Origin: an uncultured Clostridia bacterium
GTDB taxonomy: Bacteria > Bacillota > Clostridia > Oscillospirales > Ruminococcaceae
Direction: 5' to 3'
NCBI GenBank assembly: GCA_947381875.1
Contig: CANCXY010000047.1
Location: 1 to 16,765 of the forward strand
DNA: 16,765 nt
Shown here: in pieces, positions 1 to 6,454 of the stretch
How the letters are laid out: each line of letters starts with the position of its first letter
How positions within the stretch are numbered: position 1 is the first letter of the stretch
The notes under the pieces: model-generated
The model's input: the letters and a program-made list of their open reading frames with translations, nothing else
Told to the model about the DNA's origin: nothing
Database searches by the model: none
Made by a program: the position numbers and the translations under genes

Positions 1-1570
1 TGTCCCCGGCGCTGACCTGACCAGCAAGCTGACCCTGCCTGCCAGTGGTTCTGCTGCGGCCACCAATGATGCTTTCCACTTGGGGAGCGCCAGCACCACG
101 CAGGTCAACCCCTCCTTCAGCATCGACCTGGCTGATTTGTCCCTGACCTCTAAAGATGTCAGTAAAACCTTCACCGTTGGAGTGGGCGGTGCAACTCTGA
201 CAGTCACTGTTGCAAGTAAAGATGCCAATCTGACTGGGGGCGACCTGGCCGATGCTATCGTTGCCGCCGGTACGGCTGGGAATGATGCTGCCTATGCCGG
301 CACTGGCCTTGCCGCAACCGATAAGGTCGTTGACGTGGGCGGCGCTGTCTTCAAGATGACTGCCGATGGCACCAAGGTCAACTTTGAGTATGTCGCTCAG
401 AAAACTGGCGCTGGTGCTACGGGAACCCTTGACAAGGTGATTGACGACACCAAAGCGACTGCCATTAACAATGCCATCGGCTCGGCTGTCACGGTTACAG
501 CCGCTGCTGCCGATTTTGACAAGACCGGTGCGGTTCATCACAACACCATCAATGTGACCCAGGCTGTAGGCAAGGTGGACGGCGCCCGTGCCGGTATGGA
601 TGTTACCCTGACCGCTGACGTTGTCAAGCCCGGCCAGTCCATCACCATTGACGGCAAGACCTTTAACTTTGTGGAGTGGGATGGCAAGGCTGAACTGGGA
701 GAAAATGAGATCGGCATCAATAAGACATACGATCTGACACAGACTGCTGGCCAGAACAAGGCTATTGACGATGCGGTCAACCAGCTCTCCCACAAGGAAA
801 CTACCAACTTTGTCGTTGAGGCCAAGAACGCCACCACCATCCACATTGGCCAGAAGGTGGGCAACACCGAAGTCTACGACACCGAGGATAAGCTGAAGGC
901 TGTTGTTTCCGCTAAGGGCCCCAGTACTGAAGCCGGCACCAAGCTGACCGTTACCCCCGACAAGATCGCTTCCGGTGACGCCATCCGCATTGGCGACAAG
1001 ACCTATACCTTCGGAGATGGCGAGGGGCAGATTGCTCTGGGCGCCAACGGCGCTGACGCCGTTACCAACCTGACGAAGGCCCTGGAGGACGATGGCTTTA
1101 CCGTCACCGCCAACGGAAATGAACTGGTCATCTCCGCTGCTGCCGGTGAGGAAGCTCCCGCCATCGTTGGCGGCGGTCTGACCCTCCAGATTGGTGACAC
1201 TGCGGATTCCTTCAACAAGATGACTGTAGCTGTTGCCAACATGAGCGCCAAGGGCCTGGGCTTGGATGGCCTGGAGATCACCAGCGAACCCAAGGCCAGC
1301 GACGCCATCGCCAAGATCAAGACCGCCATCAACACCGTCTCCACCCAGCGTGCCAGCATGGGCGCACTCCAGAACCGTCTGGAGCACACCATCAACAACC
1401 TGGACGTAGCCGCCGAGAACCTCTCCGCCGCCAACAGCCGCATCCGCGACACCGATATGGCGAAGGAAATGATGAACTACACGAAGATGAACGTCTTGGT
1501 GCAGTCCGCACAGGCCATGCTCGCGCAGGCCAACCAGCAGCCGCAGAGCGTGCTCCAGCTGCTGCAATAA
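1..1570 (+). CDS. Flagellin, C-terminal part (5' end outside window)
   Basis: The frame is open from the left edge (first full codon at 2) to TAA at 1568-1570, giving 522 residues without the N-terminus. Flagellin polymerises outside the cell into the flagellar filament. The last ~90 residues are the conserved D1/D0 C-terminal helices: NRLEHTINNL, AAENLSAANSRIRDTDMA, and the final QANQQPQSVLQLLQ. Before them lies a long variable, Ala/Thr/Gly/Asp-rich surface region with no cysteine-rich or enzymatic motif. It contains at least two related beta-type segments (GQSITIDGKTFNF, codons near 646-675, and GDAIRIGDKTYTFG, near 976-1017) resembling flagellin IN motifs. None of the conserved N-terminal helices is visible, so the complete protein probably exceeds 650 residues. 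A TTG at 80 could be mistaken for a start but lies inside the variable domain. A terminator follows at 1631. Confidence 0.96.
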   Translation, partial: VPGADLTSKLTLPASGSAAATNDAFHLGSASTTQVNPSFSIDLADLSLTSKDVSKTFTVGVGGATLTVTVASKDANLTGGDLADAIVAAGTAGNDAAYAGTGLAATDKVVDVGGAVFKMTADGTKVNFEYVAQKTGAGATGTLDKVIDDTKATAINNAIGSAVTVTAAAADFDKTGAVHHNTINVTQAVGKVDGARAGMDVTLTADVVKPGQSITIDGKTFNFVEWDGKAELGENEIGINKTYDLTQTAGQNKAIDDAVNQLSHKETTNFVVEAKNATTIHIGQKVGNTEVYDTEDKLKAVVSAKGPSTEAGTKLTVTPDKIASGDAIRIGDKTYTFGDGEGQIALGANGADAVTNLTKALEDDGFTVTANGNELVISAAAGEEAPAIVGGGLTLQIGDTADSFNKMTVAVANMSAKGLGLDGLEITSEPKASDAIAKIKTAINTVSTQRASMGALQNRLEHTINNLDVAAENLSAANSRIRDTDMAKEMMNYTKMNVLVQSAQAMLAQANQQPQSVLQLLQ

Positions 1571-1630
1571 GGTTTTCTTGTTACAGATTGGTAATTTTCA
1601 AAAAGCACCGCCAGCTTTCGGCTGGGGCTA

Positions 1631-1676
1631 CAGCATGGGGGCCGTCGAAAGACGGCCCCCATGCTGGCTGTATTTT
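1631..1676 (+). terminator. Rho-independent terminator after flagellin
   Basis: A perfect 16-bp stem (CAGCATGGGGGCCGTC at 1631-1646 with its complement at 1651-1666) closed by a GAAA tetraloop is followed by GCTGTATTTT. It lies 60 bp past the flagellin stop and 24 bp before the glycosyltransferase start, so it should separate a highly expressed flagellin transcript from weaker read-through into the next gene. Confidence 0.9.
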
Positions 1677-1699
1677 AATAAAACAAAAGGAGAAGCGAT

Positions 1700-3922
1700 A
1701 TGACGACTGCCCCCTTGCTGTCCATTGGCATCATTTTCAAAAACGAAGAGCGCTGTATCGAGCGTTGTCTGCAATCGCTGGAAGCGCTGCGGCAGGCCAT
1801 CCCCTGCGAGCTGGTCATGGCCGATACCGGCGCGGAGGACGGCAGCCGCGCAATCGCTGGGAAATACGCGGACGAAGTATTTGATTTCCCCTGGATTGAT
1901 GATTTTTCCGCCGCGCGCAACGCTGTGATGGATCGGTGTTCTGGCAAATGGTATTTTTCAATCGACTGTGACGAATGGCTGGATGCGGATATTACAGAAT
2001 TGCTGGCCTTTTTGCAGGGCAAGACAAGGGCTGATGCAGCCTTTGTCATTGTGCGCAATTATGAAACCGCTGAACTGGAAAAAGGGGAGGCTTACAGTGA
2101 TTTTCGTGCGCTGCGCCTTTTGCGCATGTCCTGTGGCCGACGGTTTTATGGCGCAATTCATGAAAGTTTTGGCTTCCAGGAGACAACAGAACGATTGACA
2201 CATACCATTTTACACCATGACGGCTATGTTTACACGGATCCGGAGAAAAAGAAGAAAAAGATGCAGCGCAATATGAAGCTGCTGCGCCAAAAGCTGGAAA
2301 AAGAGCCGGAGGATTTGCGCACGCTGCTGCAGTGTATGGAGAGCGGCCGGGAAACCCCGGATTTTTTGCAGTATGTTCGGCAGGGCGTGGCGGCAGTACA
2401 GAAGCGGAAAGACAACTGGAAAATTTATGGCCCCTGCATTCTGCGCCATGCGGCCGAAGCGGCACGCGCACACGAGCTGCCAGAGCTGGAGGAATGGGAT
2501 ACCTTTGCGGAAAAGCAGTTCCCAGATTCCATTTTTACCAAGGTTGATTTGAATTATGCTGTTTTCTTAGCTGCCCTTGAAAAGAAAGAGTGGGAAAAAG
2601 CGATTCGGTATGGAGAAGGATACCGTAAAGGATTGCATATCCTGCGCGCGGATAAGCGGACAAGAGCGTTAGAGGAAGAGTTGGGGCATAGCGCTTTACT
2701 GTTTGGCAGTATACCGATGGAGCGGCATGCGCTGGTTGGCCTTGCGGACGCCTATTTGCAGAGCGGGCAGGGAGAAAAGGCGCTGACGCTGTTGTCCGGG
2801 TTAGAAGGAGAAAAGCTGGATTCAGAACAGGTGAGGATCACCATGGTAGCCTTTTGCCGGCTCCATGCACAGACGGCGCTGGATATTGCGCCCGCCTTGA
2901 GAGGCTTTTATCAGCAAATCAGCCGGGAAATACCAGACAGGCAAAAGCAGAAAGCCCGGCTCGCTACCTTTGATGCAGTGGCGGCGGTACCCTTTACTGC
3001 GGTTTATCGAAAGGAAGAGCAGGAGCGGGAGGACTACTGCCGTCCCGCCTATACCGCCTTCCTTGCCCTGGCCGGCAAATGCGAAGCGGGCCGCGCCGCC
3101 GCAGTTATGACAGCGGACAGCCCTGAAGAAATATGTGCCATGCTGGCACAAGTGGAGGATTGGCAGGCATTGCCCATTGAAGCCCTTGAACACGCCTTGC
3201 AGGCGGGCGTTGAATTCCCGTTGAAAGAAAAACCGCTGGACAGCGAAGTGCTAAGCGGCCTCGCTGCGCGCCTGGCGCATGATGAAAACCCTGCCCGACA
3301 GATTGCGCTTGCCCTTCCTGACAAGCAGGAATACACAGGCTGGCAAAGCCTGTATTGGGCGCAGGCGCTGGTGCTGGCGGCACTGCGTACATTTGATTGG
3401 AAGCTTGGAAAAGAAGACAAGCCTGCCAGCCTCTTTGCCTGCCCTGAAAAGAAAAAGTGGGAGGAAAAACGTTCCGAGGATACTCCGGAAACCGGCCTTG
3501 CCCTCCTCCGGAGCTTTGCACAGGTGGAAGCGGCAATGCTGCCGCTTATATACACCCCGCAGGCTCTCACCGAGGAAAACGCCCCTCTGCTCCCACCTAT
3601 GCACCGCTGGGGGCTGTACTGCGGGCTGGCATTTGAGGCGCTGGACGGCGGTAACCCGCACGAATACCTTGCCATTCTGCACCGGGGGCTGAAAGCCTGT
3701 GCCAGCGCAAAGGATATGGTACAATTTTTACTCGACCGCTTCACAGAGGACGCCCGCCCAAAGGCCTCTTCCGAGCTGCTGGCCCTGGCGGAAAAGGTGC
3801 GCGCCATCCTTGCCGCCTATGGCCCGGACAACCCCGCCGCCCGCGCCATCCGAGAAAGCCCAGCCTACAAGCAGGTTGCCTGGATTATTGAGGAGGAGCC
3901 AGCGGGACAAATGGTGCAGTAG
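1700..3922 (+). CDS. GT2 glycosyltransferase with TPR-like C-terminal region (probable flagellin glycosyltransferase)
   Basis: ATG 1700 is preceded by AAAGGAGA at 1686-1693; 740 residues. Residues 1-160 are a family-2 GT-A domain: SIGIIFKNEE at 8-17 (nucleotide-sugar binding), ADTGAEDGS at 41-49, DFSAARN at 68-74, the metal-binding DxD as D89-C-D91, then FRALRLLR and YGAIHE. This pattern is typical of clostridial TPR-domain glycosyltransferases related to SunS. The remaining ~580 residues are mostly alpha-helical, Leu/Ala/Glu-rich, with helical hairpins reminiscent of TPRs that could bind the protein acceptor. No signal peptide or membrane segment is visible, so a cytoplasmic enzyme is expected. 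Its position directly behind flagellin suggests O-glycosylation of flagellin before export, as for the GT encoded downstream of fliC in Clostridioides difficile. Sugar donor and acceptor cannot be told from sequence. The central part (about 1950-2750) is visibly less GC-rich than neighbouring genes. Confidence 0.88.
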   Translation: MTTAPLLSIGIIFKNEERCIERCLQSLEALRQAIPCELVMADTGAEDGSRAIAGKYADEVFDFPWIDDFSAARNAVMDRCSGKWYFSIDCDEWLDADITELLAFLQGKTRADAAFVIVRNYETAELEKGEAYSDFRALRLLRMSCGRRFYGAIHESFGFQETTERLTHTILHHDGYVYTDPEKKKKKMQRNMKLLRQKLEKEPEDLRTLLQCMESGRETPDFLQYVRQGVAAVQKRKDNWKIYGPCILRHAAEAARAHELPELEEWDTFAEKQFPDSIFTKVDLNYAVFLAALEKKEWEKAIRYGEGYRKGLHILRADKRTRALEEELGHSALLFGSIPMERHALVGLADAYLQSGQGEKALTLLSGLEGEKLDSEQVRITMVAFCRLHAQTALDIAPALRGFYQQISREIPDRQKQKARLATFDAVAAVPFTAVYRKEEQEREDYCRPAYTAFLALAGKCEAGRAAAVMTADSPEEICAMLAQVEDWQALPIEALEHALQAGVEFPLKEKPLDSEVLSGLAARLAHDENPARQIALALPDKQEYTGWQSLYWAQALVLAALRTFDWKLGKEDKPASLFACPEKKKWEEKRSEDTPETGLALLRSFAQVEAAMLPLIYTPQALTEENAPLLPPMHRWGLYCGLAFEALDGGNPHEYLAILHRGLKACASAKDMVQFLLDRFTEDARPKASSELLALAEKVRAILAAYGPDNPAARAIRESPAYKQVAWIIEEEPAGQMVQ

Positions 3923-3951
3923 AACTGCCTGCGCAGAGTCATGTGGAAAAT

Positions 3952-4158
3952 TTACGATTCACTTTCCAAAACAAGCTCCGCGAAATCCCGGAACGTGTAC
4001 CCTTCCCGGCTCTCGTCGCGAAGCTGTCGGAAAAAGCAGCTTGGAATCTCCCCCTGCTTCCGGTTCTTCGCAATGCAGGGCGTACAGCCCTTATCGTGAT
4101 TAGTGGGGTGCAGGGGGCAGGCGCGGTCTTTGCAGGTGCAGAATTGGGACATATCCAT
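3952..4158 (-). CDS. Small Cys-rich DUF6485 family protein
   Basis: 68 residues starting at the ATG whose T-A-C complement lies at 4156-4158, with a full AGGAGG at 4168-4173 nine nt upstream. An in-frame GTG at 4191 lies ahead of this ribosome site and is unlikely to be used. Six cysteines (C7, C9, C14, C25, C28, C41) and His17/His21 suggest a metal-binding or redox-active fold; the stretch CIAKNRKQGEIPSCFF matches the core of the DUF6485 family of tiny clostridial proteins, whose function is unknown. It lies convergent with the glycosyltransferase (29 bp between stop codons, no clear terminator there) and downstream of the GH130 gene, but separated from it by a terminator, so it is probably transcribed alone. 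A TATATA at about 4175-4181 could be its -10, without a good -35. Confidence 0.8.
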   Translation of the reverse strand: MDMSQFCTCKDRACPLHPTNHDKGCTPCIAKNRKQGEIPSCFFRQLRDESREGYTFRDFAELVLESES

Positions 4159-4251
4159 ATGTAAATCCCTCCTGGTATATAGTGGAATCACCCGAAAGTG
4201 AGCGAGAACAACGCCGGTTTTCGGCCACGCTGGAAAAATAAGCAGATTTTA

Positions 4252-4286
4252 CAGTGAATCCCCGCCCAACGGGCGGGGATTCACTG
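4252..4286 (-). terminator. Terminator hairpin after the GH130 gene
   Basis: A perfect 16-bp stem (CAGTGAATCCCCGCCC at 4252-4267 and its complement at 4271-4286) with a 3-nt loop. Read on the minus strand it follows the GH130 stop by 34 bp and is followed by TAAAATCTGCTTATTTTT, a broken T tract. The plus-strand side lacks a T run, so the direction is probably minus. Confidence 0.75.
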
Positions 4287-4320
4287 ACGATTGGGGGATT
4301 AAGGTGCGGCCTGCCGTCCT

Positions 4321-5310
4321 TTACAGCGGATTTTTCCGCATCCAGTCCATCAGCTCGTCCACAGTTGTGAACGCAAGGCCCGTGACTGTATCGGCACAGC
4401 CATAGTAGAGCGCGATGCGGCCTGTGGCGGGGTCGGTGAGGGCGGCGCAGGGGAACACGACGTTCGGCACGTCGCCCGCCTGCTCGTAGGGCATCTCCGG
4501 GGCCAACAGGTACATACGGGAGCGCAGTTTCACCTTCCACGGCTCGTCGATATCCAGCAGAGCACAGCCCATGCGATAGACGTAGCCGCTGCATGTGCGC
4601 AGTACGCCATGATAAATCAACAGCCAGCCCTCGTCCGTCTCAATGGGGCACGGGCCGGGGCCAATCTTCATAGACTGCCAGGCGGAGCGGTCGCCGGGCA
4701 CGGTGCCCATCACGAAACGATGATGACCCCAGAACTCCAAATCGGGGCTTTGGCTCAAAAAGATATCGCCAAACGGGGTGTGGCCGGTGTCGCTGGGGCG
4801 GGAAAGCATCATATAACGGCCATTGATTTTGCGCGGGAACAAAACACCGTTGCGGTTATAGGGCAGGAAAGCATTTTCCATCTGGTGGAACGTCTTAAAA
4901 TCGGTTGTCCAGCCCACGCCGATGGTTGGGCCGTGGTAGCCGTTGCACCATGTTACATAATAGCGGTCGTCGATCTTCGCCACGCGCGGATCATAGCGGT
5001 ATTCGCGCGCGGTAATCTCCGGGTCCTCGCCCTCAAACGTGATGGGTGTATGGTTGATTTCCCAGTGCAGGCCGTCGCGGCTGAACCCCGCAAAGATATC
5101 CATGCTCACCGAGAGGCTGTCGCAGCGGAACACGCCCGCGTATCCGTCGCCAAACGGTACGACAGCGCTGTTGAAAATGCTGTTTGCGACAGGGATGTCA
5201 TGCCGCCCGATCACCGGGTTTTCCGTGTAGCGCCAGACCGGATTATTGCTGTTAGCGGGCTTGTCCTGCCAGGGGATGGAGGGCAGGGGGGAACCAAGGA
5301 TTTTGCTCAT
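4321..5310 (-). CDS. GH130 beta-mannoside phosphorylase (probable beta-1,4-mannooligosaccharide phosphorylase)
   Basis: 329 residues from ATG at 5308-5310, preceded by AAAGGTGG seven nt upstream; longer upstream frame is discarded because it runs through a hairpin and lacks a ribosome site. GH130 enzymes phosphorolyse beta-linked mannosides to mannose-1-phosphate. Family marks are YDPRV (106-110, D107 the expected proton donor), FPRKINGRYMMLSRPSD (158-174), KIGPGPCPIETDEGWLLIYHG (216-235) and a final VVFPCAAL / YYGCAD blade, consistent with the five-bladed propeller. Length of about 330 fits the mannooligosaccharide phosphorylase subgroup (RaMP2/TM1225-like) better than the longer mannosylglucose phosphorylases, but the subgroup is an inference. 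No signal peptide, so cytoplasmic. No sugar transporter, epimerase or mannosidase is adjacent. It sits alone between a terminator and a leader with two hairpins. Confidence 0.88.
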   Translation of the reverse strand: MSKILGSPLPSIPWQDKPANSNNPVWRYTENPVIGRHDIPVANSIFNSAVVPFGDGYAGVFRCDSLSVSMDIFAGFSRDGLHWEINHTPITFEGEDPEITAREYRYDPRVAKIDDRYYVTWCNGYHGPTIGVGWTTDFKTFHQMENAFLPYNRNGVLFPRKINGRYMMLSRPSDTGHTPFGDIFLSQSPDLEFWGHHRFVMGTVPGDRSAWQSMKIGPGPCPIETDEGWLLIYHGVLRTCSGYVYRMGCALLDIDEPWKVKLRSRMYLLAPEMPYEQAGDVPNVVFPCAALTDPATGRIALYYGCADTVTGLAFTTVDELMDWMRKNPL

Positions 5311-5358
5311 GAAAAAACCACCTTTCTTTATTTCCGTGCCGCGAAACGCGGCCGATTT

Positions 5359-5388
5359 ACTGTAGCAGCATATAGATTTGTTTTCCAA
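5359..5388 (-). promoter_or_regulatory. Candidate promoter of the GH130 gene
   Basis: On the minus strand TTGGAA (5383-5388) is 18 bp from TACAGT (5359-5364), the latter with an extended-10 TG one base upstream. The predicted start is about 40 nt before the ATG. The -35 lies within the right arm of the perfect inverted repeat at 5380-5416. Both hexamers are imperfect, so this is tentative. Confidence 0.4.
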
Positions 5389-5416
5389 TCCCCGCCTACG
5401 GCGGGGATTGGAAAAC
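5380..5416. repeat. Perfect 17-bp inverted repeat in the GH130 upstream region
   Basis: GTTTTCCAATCCCCGCC (5380-5396), loop TAC, then the exact complement to 5416. It shares the core AATCCCCGCC/GGCGGGGATT with the terminator stem at 4252-4286 but has no T tract on either side. It could be an operator overlapping the -35, an upstream transcript's 3' hairpin, or another mobile hairpin. A second small hairpin (GCCGCG-AAA-CGCGGC, 5338-5352) lies between the candidate promoter and the ATG and would be in the mRNA leader. Confidence 0.7.
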
Positions 5417-5425
5417 ACGCCTTTC

Positions 5426-5533
5426 TGCGGGGAAGCTCGAAAAACGCGCTCCTATGGGAAACTCGCAGATGTGCGCTTCTGCGGGAAACCTGAAAATGCG
5501 CGCTCTTGTGGAAAACATACATTCCCGCGCCCA
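5426..5533. repeat. Four degenerate 27-bp tandem repeats
   Basis: Units 5426-5452, 5453-5479, 5480-5506 and 5507-5533 align without gaps. Each begins T-G-C/A/T-G-G-G/A and continues GGAAAC-like, with units 1 to 3 ending in GCGCGCT- or GCGCTTC-like sequence; the fourth is the most diverged and runs into the adjacent hairpin module. The period is a multiple of three and several frames on both strands stay open through it, giving nine-residue pseudo-repeats, but no ribosome site or conserved start precedes them, so a non-coding repeat is favoured. Confidence 0.65.
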
Positions 5534-5652
5534 TACGCCAGTATGGGCACATATAAAGTTTCCGTCCACCCTTTTCAAAGGGTGGCGGATTCCAAAGGCA
5601 GAGCCTTTGGCCGGTCCAGCGGGACGCTGGGCAGGTCCGGGCGGCAGCCCGG
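5529..5652 (+). repeat. Composite hairpin repeat, copy 1 (modules F-A-B-C-D)
   Basis: Reading plus: F, GCCCATAC-GCCA-GTATGGGC (5529-5548); conserved lead AAAGTTTCCGT (from 5555); A, stem CCACCCTTT/AAAGGGTGG (5566-5585); linker CGGATT; B, CCAAAGGC/GCCTTTGG (5592-5610); C, CCAGCG/CGCTGG (5616-5630); linker GCAGGT; D, CCGGGC-GGCA-GCCCGG (5637-5652). It ends 6 bp from the complement of the CmpB-gene stop codon (5659-5661), so on that gene's mRNA it would form a chain of 3' hairpins. Nearly identical in order to the copy at 14828-14958. Together with the two preceding features it fills the 348-bp gap between the GH130 gene and the CmpB gene. Confidence 0.9.
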
Positions 5653-5658
5653 CGGCGT

Positions 5659-6450
5659 TCAGGCGGCCACGGCGACCATGCTGGGATAGATACGGGCGAG
5701 GCGGTCGTCGGGAAAGCGCTCATCGAACGCCTCCTGCCAGGCGGATGTGGCGGGGATGCCGGCGCGGCGCTCGCTTTGGCGAAGCACGGCAAAGCCGCTC
5801 ACGAGGGTGTTTGCAAGCATGAATACGGCCAGTATCCAGGTGAGGGTAATGCCCCACGCTTTGGGCACGTGGCGCTCTATGAACCCGTTCAGGCGCGGGA
5901 ACAGCTCTTTCACCCAGACGAGCGCCAGCACGCCCCAGAACAGGCAGTATAACAGGTTGATGCGCCCGTTCAGATTGAAGGGATAGTCGGAATAATCCCA
6001 ACTGACGGTGCCGAACACCTGTTCCTGAAGCCAACTGCAAAAATATTCAAACGCGCCGCCCAGTACCGCGCCGCCTAAGAAGATCCAGCGGTCGCTTTTG
6101 GCGACAAAGGGTTTTAATACAACCGTCAAAATCACCGCGCCGCACCCGTACACTAAATTGAACGGCCCCCATACAAGGCCCGTGCGCTGGGAGAGATGTC
6201 CGCCCGACGCAATGAAGCAGAACACCGTTTCCAGCACGACGCCCAGGAAACAGCACAGGAAAAATACCCAGAACAGCTTATAGGTGTTTATGCCGTGGGC
6301 AAAATGGCCCGGTACGCCTGCAAGGCCGCGGGCGATCAGCTCATTGTGCTTTTTCTCGTAGGCGAGGGCGTCCGACTCCTGCTGATCCAGCCGCGTCAGC
6401 TTGTTTTGCAGGCGCTTGCGGCGCAGGGCGTAGTATTCCTGTGTCGTCAT
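5659..6450 (-). CDS. CmpB-like (putative ABC transporter type IV) membrane protein
   Basis: 263 residues from ATG 6448-6450; AAGGTGG lies within the end of typA, 12 nt upstream. Residues 1-52 are charged and helical, possibly a short coiled coil. About five membrane segments follow (near 58-80, 88-112, 122-138, 168-186, 198-222). The motifs GPFNLVYGCG (near 94-103), an ExF-type glutamate near 133, and WDYSDYPFNLNGRI (near 151-164) are the hallmark of PF06541, annotated 'putative ABC transporter permease/CmpB'. The true activity of this family is not established and no ATPase is adjacent. The gene starts 4 nt after the typA stop, so the two should be cotranscribed and possibly translationally coupled. 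Stop codon is 6 bp from a composite hairpin repeat. Confidence 0.82.
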   Translation of the reverse strand: MTTQEYYALRRKRLQNKLTRLDQQESDALAYEKKHNELIARGLAGVPGHFAHGINTYKLFWVFFLCCFLGVVLETVFCFIASGGHLSQRTGLVWGPFNLVYGCGAVILTVVLKPFVAKSDRWIFLGGAVLGGAFEYFCSWLQEQVFGTVSWDYSDYPFNLNGRINLLYCLFWGVLALVWVKELFPRLNGFIERHVPKAWGITLTWILAVFMLANTLVSGFAVLRQSERRAGIPATSAWQEAFDERFPDDRLARIYPSMVAVAA

Positions 6451-6454
6451 TGGC

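Noticed and set aside
80..82. TTG at 80 as the start of the flagellin gene
   Set aside because: The frame is open to the left edge and residues before and after it belong to the variable domain; the conserved N-terminal helices must lie outside the window.
4609..5493. 294-codon plus-strand open frame opposite the GH130 gene
   Set aside because: The minus strand carries clear GH130 motifs with a ribosome site; the plus frame lacks both and is a GC-rich antisense shadow.
5328..5792. Minus-strand open frame through the tandem and hairpin repeats with nine-residue peptide repeats
   Set aside because: It overlaps the CmpB-like gene out of frame, has no ribosome site and reads through non-coding repeats; such frames are likely spurious.
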